Source: Chromera velia (lineage: Eukaryota > Sar > Chromeraceae). Taken from it: 43,082 bases of DNA. The notes beneath the pieces were generated by a model that ran no database searches, had not been told where the DNA came from, and saw only the letters and a program-made list of their open reading frames with translations. Position numbers and translations under genes: made by a program. Below are positions 35,564 through 43,082 of the stretch, in pieces (positions within the stretch are counted from its first letter, which is position 1; each line of letters starts with the position of its first letter). Where the stretch lies: positions 1-43,082 of the forward strand of contig JAHBMJ010000695.1 of NCBI GenBank assembly GCA_018398765.1. Direction: 5' to 3'.

Positions 35564-37321
35564 GGACCTTTGTCAGACCGTCGGTTGCTCTGTGTAGATG
35601 CAGAAGCCTGCATGACTTATTTCAATGGGACAGATCATACAGTGAGTCACCGAGCGTAAAGAAATACGCAAGCTTGTTCACGTCAAATTAGCTTTCGGGT
35701 CCTTTCGCAGGACAAGATGCCGGAAGGCTTAGCTCCAGGAAGCTCCGAGGAGCCGATCCAGGTCAGTTGGGAAATCGGTTCTTTGATTCCAAAGTGCGTG
35801 GCAGGACAGTCACGTGTTCTTTGCATGCGCGAAGGGAGAACGATAGGGTCAACGAAAAGTGGTGCAGTACTTTTTTCCTTCAATTCCTCCCTCTTTCTCG
35901 CCTTAAAGATTGCTTTGCTCGGCTTGACTTCTCAGATACAACACGTGCGGCTACCTCTCGATCCGAATGCTTGCAGAAGAAGATCCCCAAAAACAAGCAG
36001 AAGAATCGAAAAGACAATGACGAACTGTAAGTTCAGGATCTGTTTCTGTTCTGTGTCTGTCTTGGTGCATTCAGATTGAAGTCGAATGTTGTTAGCAAGA
36101 AGGCAGAAAGGATGCAAGGCGTGAGAGACATTTCACAGGACCTCCTGAGAAGCACCTCGATGTATGTGCATTGGGGGTTTCCCTTTGAATGAGGTGTTTC
36201 TTGTCTTACAGAATTCAGTGCGTGGTTTGTTGGCGGATATTGGCGGCAGTATCCGAGAATATTTGGCATGCGTATATATGCCGGCATTCACTTGTTCAAG
36301 TACATTGTTCTGCTTCTGGACGATATTGGGGATGAGGCGATTTCCAAGCCTATTGTGCTGGTGGACGTGTTTTTTCTGAATGTGCGATGCAAAAGGACAA
36401 ATTGATGTATTCCGCTTGAAATGCAGGCCCGACGCCGCCAGAGAGGAGAAAAAGTGAGTGGGTCAGCGTTGATAAGTGGGTTGTGTGGGATCGTCGTCAT
36501 GAATAGCAAATCACCTTCTTCTGCTCGTGAAAATATGCCAACCAACGAGAGGTGGTGTAAAAGGAAGCTCACTTTGAGAAGGAAGAGGCTGCTGCTCCAA
36601 AGAGAAAGAAATCCGGAATTTGGACCGTCTATACACGGAAAAGGCCCATTTGGAACGTTTTGTTTTTTTTTTCCTTCATCTCCTTCGACAGTTACAAAGA
36701 AGTCAGGAAAAGAGGCACTAAAAGAGTTGCTGCAAGCTGTGAAAATAGACCAACGAAAAAAAACGACCCGGTCGATGATGACCTAAAGTTGGGTTCTTTT
36801 GAGCCACAATTCGAGGGAGTATGCCAATCTCGTCAGAGATTCGGTCAGAAACCACAATAGCGTCTGATAGAGCTACATCAGACATCCATAGTGCGCAATC
36901 TCTCGAAGGCGGCGCGTCCACCTCCATGGGACTGGTTGGCCCTCAACTCTCTGAGGCCGTTGGCCCTCCGCGAGATCATCGACATATCCGACCACTTGGA
37001 TCTTCTCAAGCGCAACCGGTAGGCTGTTCATGATTTCTAGCCCCCTTCTTTTCCCAATGTGGGTGTCCCCTGCGCACAAAAGGGGGTGGAAGCGGAAGTG
37101 TGCTCTGCGCGGCCATCCGGTTTCTGCAGAAAAAGTTGAAGTAATTCAACGGGACACTTACAGAGAGGCAAAAGTCGGGGAAGGGCTCCATCGAAGCCAG
37201 TGCCAGGGCAGGAGTGCCTGAGAAGCATCATGGTTTCACGAAAGTCGTTTCATGAGTGGTTGCATTTACGTGTCTCAGAATCTGTGAGTGAGTGAGTGTG
37301 AGTGAGTGAATGAGTGAGTGA

Positions 37322-37374
<53 letters not shown>

Positions 37375-38831
37375 AGAGACAGAGACAGAGAGAGAGACAG
37401 ACAGACGGAGACATAGGGAGACAGAGAGACAGAGAGCCAGAGAGAGTTCTGATTCCCCAGATAGACAGATGGATGGACTGCGCGTTTCGCTCTCTCGCAT
37501 TCATTTCATCTTTGTATTCATCCTTTGAATCTTATACACTCAAGAAGTCGAAGCGCCCAGAGACAGATAAGCACTCACAGAGACAAACTCATTGAAGATA
37601 CGCAATTTCTTTTTGCTATTCTTCTCGCTGATTCAATCAAAGCACCACGACACTTTTCTGTTTCTGCCGCAACCTCATTGACGTTTCTTGGCTGAAGTCG
37701 TTCATGTCTGAATCCGAGAGATGGGTGAAGAGAGAAACCTAGGAAAGATAGATTGATCTCATGTGCAAGCTGGCGAACTCCTAGGATAGAACGTAAGGTC
37801 TCCACTAATCCCCTTCCCCTCTGCGTGTCTGCTTCCCCCTTTGCCTGCAACACTATTCCGACCAAATGTGGGACAAAAACCGAGCTCGGTGACTAATGCC
37901 AAACGCGACGCGCCCCCCCAGGGAGGATCTCTTTCTTCACCTCTTCTCTTTTCGAGAGGTCAGGAAGTTTCTCTTTTCGAGAGGTCAGGAAGTGTATCCC
38001 GCTCTTTTCTTCTCCCCTGCTCGTTCTTTCAAGTTGTTTCTCCCTGCCAACCTATCCGCCCTCTAGCCTGTATACAGTGCAACCTGTCCAATGCGATGCC
38101 ATCTCGATCACCCTCTCTGCCTGTCAGCCTTCTGGACTTTCCTGTCTGCTTCTTCCATAGCTTTCTGCCTCCTCTCTCAAATTCACTGTTTGAGTCGGAA
38201 TCACTGTTTAATGACGTGGATCAACAGAGGACCGTCAAAGGCAACCACCCCTCCAAGCAGTCACTTCGATGTCTTTTGTTGTGCGTTCAGGCCGGCAACG
38301 ACGTTCTGGAGCTCTTTTTGGAGACCATTGCAGCGGAGCGCGGGACAGTCGGCCCCTGCCAGTGGGACCCCGACGGCGCTCTGAGAAAAGGGTTCTGACG
38401 CACGCAGCATCGGGAGCTGCTGCATTTGTCACCTTCTATGCAGAAGAGATCAAAATGCTGAGACCGGGTCGAAAATGAAATTGAATCAAGCAAAAGGAAG
38501 ATTGTGCGCAGTTTTGATGTTACTGATGGAAAGAGATTGCGACGGCTGCTGTCCGTTGAATCAAAACTGTGCTCCTGCTCTGAGATGCTGTTGTGTTCGC
38601 CTGCAGGAAGGAAACTTTGATTAAGCGGCAGGAGGAGATCTCTGAGTCTTCCAACGAGACCTCCGATCTTTCCTCTGATGTATGTAGGTAGACTTTCAGA
38701 CTTTTGCACCGGCTCTTCGCCCTTTTTCCCTTCAGCCTTTTTTTCCCTTGGCCACTATGATCCCGAATCCCTCAACCCATGCAGCCTTCTCTTTTTCTGT
38801 CCGACTTTCTTTTTCTCTTCCTCTCTCCCTC

Positions 38832-38877
<46 letters not shown>

Positions 38878-39821
38878 TGTGTGTGTGTGTGTGTGCGTGT
38901 ATGCATGCGGCTTCGTGTGCCTCTCTGTCGCTAAGCCTTTGTTCTTTTTTTCTCTTCCCGCCTCTTCTTTTCGGAGTTTTTGTTCCACTTTTCCAGTTCC
39001 CCCCACATTCGTTTTCCGGAATTCTGCTCTCTGAATTGTTCTACTTGTCTGAGCGCAATGATAAGCTTCTTTTGGTGTCACTGGATCTTCGTTCTTCGCG
39101 GTCGTTTTCGAACGTCTTTTCTTTGTATGCGTTCTTCCTCCCGCAGTCGTCGGAGACGGACGACGAGGATGCGTTCCCTCGCAGGCGCCAGAAAACTCTT
39201 TGCACGGGAATCCTGAAATTGGTGCCAGACTTCAATTATTTTGCTCTGTGGGAATACGCCTACTGGATGATTCTCGACCACCCCGACGAAAGGAACGACG
39301 AATTGTTGCTACAGAAATTATGGACCGCCATTACCCTGAGAAGAAATTCCAAAAGTCTGTCGGCCCTTCTGAAGAGAGAGAATGACCTGCGTTCTCTGAG
39401 GATTGCATGGGAAGGAGAAGAGCAGACAAAGAGAGAAAGAATACAAAATTAGCTAGATGGTTCCAAAGGCCCGACAGAAGACCTGGTCGCCTTCTTCATG
39501 CACACTAACATGGAACGAGGTTGCCAGCAAGGCTAGTAGCGAGGTTCATGAAAAAAATGGTCGTGCAGCCGACTTAGAGAAGGGAAAACAGAATTGTTTG
39601 GGACGTGTGCAGGCCGTCCCCGCGTGTCCCCATCTGGTCATACTTCCCGTTTCCCCGTCTCTTTCTCTGCAGGTGAGAGCTGGTACGGTACTTCGATCGG
39701 TCAAGTTGAATCAATACCGGACAATGCCAGTGCTTCTAGTCATGTTTATGCCAATGAATTTTCTCAGGAGCCTGCTGGACAGTGTCACAGTGGATGGAAG
39801 GTGCTGCCCCCTAGGCAGTGA
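35256..39821 (+). CDS. Multi-exon protein of unknown function with two in-frame TAG codons
   Basis: I do not recognise this protein. Exons that agree in phase are 35256-35472 (ATG, MNKSRQLNNLSD start), 35598-35641, 35711-35761 and 35977-36026; then, with less certainty, 36219 to about 36366, 36427-36453 and 36564-37018; and 38291-38391, 38607-38679, 39147 to about 39516 and 39673-39821 (TGA). Parts include a basic linker (KKIPKNKQKNRKDNDE), a hydrophobic helical stretch (FKYIVLLLDDIGDEAISKPI), a leucine-rich helical segment (WDWLALNSLRPLALREIID), an acidic Ser/Glu/Asp linker (EEISESSNETSDLSSD) and a Trp/Tyr-rich block (FNYFALWEYAYWMILDH). TAG at 36858 and at 39450 interrupt otherwise open exons; if the second is a true stop the protein ends at 39452. 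Exons between 37019 and 38290 were not resolved. The start is the first ATG after an upstream stop. It could be two genes or a decaying one. Confidence 0.45.
35510..35561 (+). repeat. (CT)n microsatellite
   Basis: A clean CT dinucleotide run lies in the first intron of the unknown plus-strand gene. Confidence 0.95.
36858..36860 (+). other. In-frame TAG in a 151-codon exon of the unknown gene
   Basis: The frame from 36564 to the donor CG|GTAGGC at 37019 is open for 151 codons except for this TAG, followed by C. Both sides look coding: DPVDDDLKLGSFEPQFEG before it, and RLIELHQTSIVRNLSKAA after it. TAG could also be read as a 3' splice site if an upstream donor is used. Confidence 0.6.
37278..37440 (+). 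repeat. GTGA/GT/GA compound microsatellite
   Basis: (GTGA)n, then (GT)n, then (GA)n and degenerate GACA repeats, in the large unresolved intron region of the unknown gene. Confidence 0.9.
38830..38896 (+). repeat. (GT)n-(GA)n-(GT)n microsatellite
   Basis: A symmetrical compound dinucleotide repeat in the intron between exons 38607-38679 and 39147. Confidence 0.92.
39450..39452 (+). other. In-frame TAG (or true stop) near the end of the unknown gene
   Basis: After RERIQN the TAG, followed by C, precedes 22 further codons (SKGPTEDLVAFFMHTNMER included) up to a donor G|GTTGCC near 39516. That donor is in phase with the last exon at 39673 (ESWYGTSIGQVESIPDN). Whether this is a genuine terminator or a read-through codon is open. 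Confidence 0.5.
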
Positions 39822-39849
39822 CTCACTTAAGTACTAGTGGTGCAGCAGT

Positions 39850-40800
39850 GACTCAATTAAAAAAAAAAAGAAGCGCAACCGTGTGTTTGAGAAATAGGTT
39901 TGACTTTCGTGCATATAGGGTTGAGCCGAAGTTGACAACGCCGTGCTTTAGGTTTTTACTAAGGTTTTTATATAGAAGAAAACGGTATAGTGGTATGAAT
40001 GTGTAGGCATTAATTTGATCTGAATGAAAGTTAAATTTATGTTCAAAAGGTAATTAAAGCTGAAGCTTGTCAAAAAACTTATAAAAACTTGTTTGAAACT
40101 AAGAACTAATATACAAAAGGTGGATTCAGAACTTGTTTTCTACATAAACAACGTAGGAATTCTAGGTAGGAATTTTTTTTTTTTGAGAAAGGGGGTTAGA
40201 CTTAAAATTAACAATTTTATAAGTCAGATTTTTTTCCCCCGATAAACATATTAAACGTTCCTACTGGACTTTGCTACATGTACTTTAATATTTTTATGGC
40301 ATCTCTCAAAATTATTAGACTACGGTAGTAACTAACTTTAGACCCAGCTTTAAACGGTTATAGACCCTATTATTAAAGTTACTTCGTTAATACCGGACCG
40401 TTATATACATGCAAGCAACTCTTAAAGTCTAAGTATAGCACTTTTTTGGAGGAAGGCGGGAAGAAAATGAGAAGAAAGAAGTTATAGTGGTCATCTAAGT
40501 GGTGGCCTAGTATATCACTATATGCCTACTAACATTGCCTAGCTATATGCATTCATGCAATTCGATCAATAAAGATATGTACACAGAGTAGGGGAAAAAA
40601 GATATTATGAGGTTATTGTAAGTGATTTAGGTTTAAAAGTCTAAATATAAGTTGTTAGCCCTTCACTTATGACAATCCGAGTCGGTCATAAAAACCAGAT
40701 CAAAGGAGGACACAAGTGAAAAAGTGCTAAAAATACATAGAGACACTTAGAGAGTGTTGCAAAACTTTTTCATGTCTACTTTGTACGTTTGTTTGAAAGC
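39850..40800. other. AT-rich island
   Basis: About 950 bp of AT-rich, non-coding DNA begins just after the last exon of the unknown gene and ends near 40800, where GC content rises abruptly. Similar islands lie near 12.7-13.3, 17.0-18.2, 25.1-25.6 and 33.6-34.9 kb. Confidence 0.6.
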
Positions 40801-41053
40801 GCCGCTAGAAGCCGCGCCACCTCAGCACCTGCCACCAGGCTCAGAAAGCATCACGCGAATGCACAACTTCAAAGATAAGGCCAACAAGATTTCTGCAACC
40901 TCTTATTGAAAGAACACACGGGTGGTCCGGGGGGGGGAAGAACTCAGAAAGCACCCGGCCTGCAGAGACGCAAAGTTTAGCGGGGAGGGAAAGTAGAACC
41001 ACGAGGAAAGGGCAAGTCGTGCGACTTCCAGTGCGACCTCCAAGAGGTATGAG

Positions 41054-42520
41054 TTATGGAGCTCCATAGAAAGCAGGATGATTGCTTTCTGATGGAAAAG
41101 CGTACGTGCAATTGGTAGGTAAACTTTCCACGGTTGACAAATCCTCATGCAAATGCTACACACTTCCAACACTTCTGCACACACTTCTGGGCGTGAGAAA
41201 TATGGCAGGAAGACCACACTTGCAACACACTTTCACACAAAATTGGTGACAGACAGACCTCTCAATTTCTCTGCTGCGAGCGCCTCTGCCACTAGTGCCA
41301 TGGCAGAGTGGAGCCTCAAGAAGCTGGTTCCGAAGACGATACACAAAAGACCGCCATTACTCAGTACCTGCAGGCAATCAAACAAAGGAATTCTTTTTTT
41401 TTGGGGGGTAACACTCCCGAATAGATTCCCTTCTTTCTGTCTTGCTTTGTCTTTCCCTCTGTCTGTCTCTTTTTCGCTGTATCTTCTCGTTGCAGGTCGT
41501 CTTTTCTGTGTGCACTTCTTTCGTTAGTCTCACAATTTATTTTGTCCTTTATTCTTCGTTCCCCTTTATGACAGACCCGCATTCCATTTTCAGTTCTCCT
41601 CTCTTCCCTCAGAGCCTGAGCGAATCCGTCCCCTGCATGCATGCTGCGGTGTGAGAGCTCTGCTGACCTTTCCTGCACCTGCAATCATCTGCCTGTAGAG
41701 TTTCAGAGCCTCCATTTCCTGCACACAGACAGAAGACAGGAAGGGCGGGGGANGGGGGGGGGGGGGGGGGAGGGAGACAGACTGGTCATGGACAGGCAGT
41801 AAACCGCTCAATGAGAACTAAAACCAACCAAGGGGCTTGTCGTCACTCGCATCCATTCTATTTCGATCTCCCTCCCGCCACTCAAAAAATAAAGAACACC
41901 TGAAAGTTTTACCAAGAGAGAAGGTTTCAGTCTCTCCTCTTCACGGACTTCCTCCCAGCGGGTAGCAACGAAGTCCACGGTCCCTTCCATGCACTCACAA
42001 GCAACCTCGTCACTTTTAGGTGCAAGAAAAACGACCTTCTCGCTGATCACTCCCATCTCACCCTGCTCTCCACAGGCGCAAGGTCCGGAGGGTCAAGCAC
42101 GACCGCATCGAAGCGAGCTGCACGTACGTGTATGCAGAGAAATGGAGACGAAGGGGAAAGACGTGAAGCATAGCCCGATCGATGAAGGCAATTGTGTCCT
42201 GCCTGTACATCGAGGGACGGAAGGAAGGAAGGAAGGAAGGAAGGAAGGCAAATGCCGGGGAAGCGAGGGTCTCGTTTCGTGGTGATTGAACTCCTACCTT
42301 TGACCCCTCTTTCCATATTTTTGCATTTGATGACGATCTCAGCGTTGGTCTGAATCGCGTACATTAGTACAAGTCACAGCAGAGACGTTCAGAAGCGAGT
42401 CTAATCATTCCTTCTCCCACTCACTTCCATTCTGGGCCTCTTTTTCAAGAAGCCTCAGAGCGTCTCCCTTCTCGAAGCGCACTTGGTCCTCGACCCCCGA
42501 AAGACTTGCAGACACACGAC
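41054..42520 (-). CDS. RlmI-like SAM-dependent RNA methyltransferase, C-terminal half
   Basis: The family (RlmI-type, often with a PUA domain) methylates C5 of cytosine in large-subunit rRNA in bacteria and has plastid-type homologues in plants. Exons 42520-42425, 42117-42062, 41718-41668, 41367-41259 and 41088-41054 (TAA) are in phase. They encode VEDQVRFEKGDALRLLEKEA (beta strand 3 and following helix), then RFDAVVLDPPDLAPVESR with the DPP catalytic-loop motif, EMEALKLYRQMIAGAGK, VLSNGGLLCIVFGTS and a short tail with SNHP, like the DHP motif at the end of this family. Plant homologues have DPPKLAP at the same place. Bacterial enzymes carry a Cys in the S-C-S segment after GGLL; here it reads VFGTS, so that Cys appears absent. 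The usual C-terminal Y-L-K segment is also missing. The N-terminal half, with motif I and any PUA domain, was not found before the right edge. Confidence 0.72.
41753..41753. other. Single N in a poly-G run
   Basis: One undetermined base sits in a G run of about 25 bases inside an intron of the RlmI-like gene. The run length is unreliable. Confidence 0.95.
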
Positions 42521-43082
42521 CTGCAGCACCCACCAAGCAAGGAAGGGTGTGGAACGAAAAGAAACTGTGCACAGAAGTGCTTGGAAGAGACCTACAGGTT
42601 GCCGCCATAAGGCAAAAGGGAAAACCTATTGAAAAAACAGGCTCACAGAGTCAATCACTCGGAAAGGTCATTTGAAATATCAATCCTTTATCATGCGAAA
42701 GAGCCAGGTAGGGCAAGGATGAGAACGTTAAAGGACAGGTGACTAGCATCCGTGGGAACAAATCGCAAACAATTCAGAAGTTGAAAAGAGAAAAATGCCG
42801 TGGAGGCAGAGAGTTGAACACAAAAACAAAGCTCTAAGAGCATCCAACATTACTTGAGTACTTCCAAAAGCCCCAAACAAAAATTGTCCACTGACCAACC
42901 AAAAGTAACAGACGACCATTGGGTTTCCACACACAGAACTCTGCAGTCTGAGCGCGTTCTCGCGGCCTCGATGCCAAAAGCTGCACTCACACCGTCACGC
43001 AAAGAAAGATGCCGGTAGACGCCTACCCTGCATTCCACCCCCTCCCTAGCCCGCCCTCTCCCCCCCTGCCCCCCCCCCCCCC
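42521..43082. other. Right-edge region upstream of the RlmI-like exons
   Basis: Earlier exons of the RlmI-like gene should lie here or beyond. Frames around 42930-43040 on the minus strand have acceptor-like TGCAG words, but none gives the expected SAM-binding motif. The window ends in a C run. Confidence 0.35.

Noticed and set aside
37160..37220. Possible micro-exon REAK between 37019 and 38291 in the unknown gene
   Set aside because: Phase fits, but an exon of 10 bases with a GTCGGG donor is too weak to claim.
41808..42056. Minus-strand 82-codon frame between RlmI-like exons
   Set aside because: The flanking exons (DPPDLAPVESR and EMEALKLYRQ) join directly in phase and match the family spacing without it.
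1..43082. tRNA or rRNA genes
   Set aside because: I looked for GGTTCRANNCC-type T-arms and rRNA core words; the single near match (about 23934) lies in a WDR6-like coding exon and lacks a cloverleaf.

Overview
The window is nuclear DNA from an intron-rich unicellular eukaryote. Genes are split into many short exons by long introns full of microsatellites, and most introns end in (T/C)TGCAG. GTCAGT is the commonest 5' splice site. GC-balanced gene blocks alternate with sharply bounded AT-rich islands. This look resembles chromerid or other alveolate algae, but that is inference from genome style; nothing in the window proves the species. All gene models were built by hand from coding character, splice sites and matching exon phases.

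From left to right: (1) a minus-strand bromodomain protein with an RG-rich N-terminal segment (start 7544, running off the left edge), read as 16 exons; (2) a divergent plus-strand Sec14/CRAL-TRIO protein (8318-10333, 371 aa); (3) a largely non-coding stretch (10.3-15.4 kb) with a short sequencing gap and an AT-rich island; (4) exons of a plus-strand coiled-coil protein (15382-18151) whose last intron holds a probable solo LTR and a MITE-like inverted repeat; (5) a minus-strand WDR6/Trm734-like WD40 protein (24646-18303, seven exons, 1,619 aa), the best-supported model; (6) a minus-strand protein with a C-terminal YrhK-like two-helix membrane domain (27639-25648, 301 aa), divergent from (7) a plus-strand class I SAM methyltransferase (28269-29368, 5' end unresolved); (8) repeat-rich DNA, including a 59-bp element with perfect 18-bp inverted ends, a 680-bp identical duplication joined by an N, and an AT island (33.6-34.9 kb); (9) a plus-strand gene of unknown function (35256-39821, many small exons); (10) an AT island (39.85-40.8 kb); (11) the C-terminal half of a minus-strand RlmI-like RNA methyltransferase (41054-42520, upstream exons not resolved).

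RNA modification recurs: the WDR6-like protein (known partner of the tRNA Nm34 methyltransferase), the RlmI-like enzyme and possibly the unassigned methyltransferase. There is no operon logic; genes are independent, with two head-to-head pairs.

The most unusual observation is that three otherwise open coding exons (in the methyltransferase and in the unknown gene) are each interrupted by one in-frame TAG followed by C, while every other terminal stop I could place is TAA or TGA. Rare UAG decoding or readthrough, recent pseudogenes, sequence errors and mis-called introns are all possible explanations.
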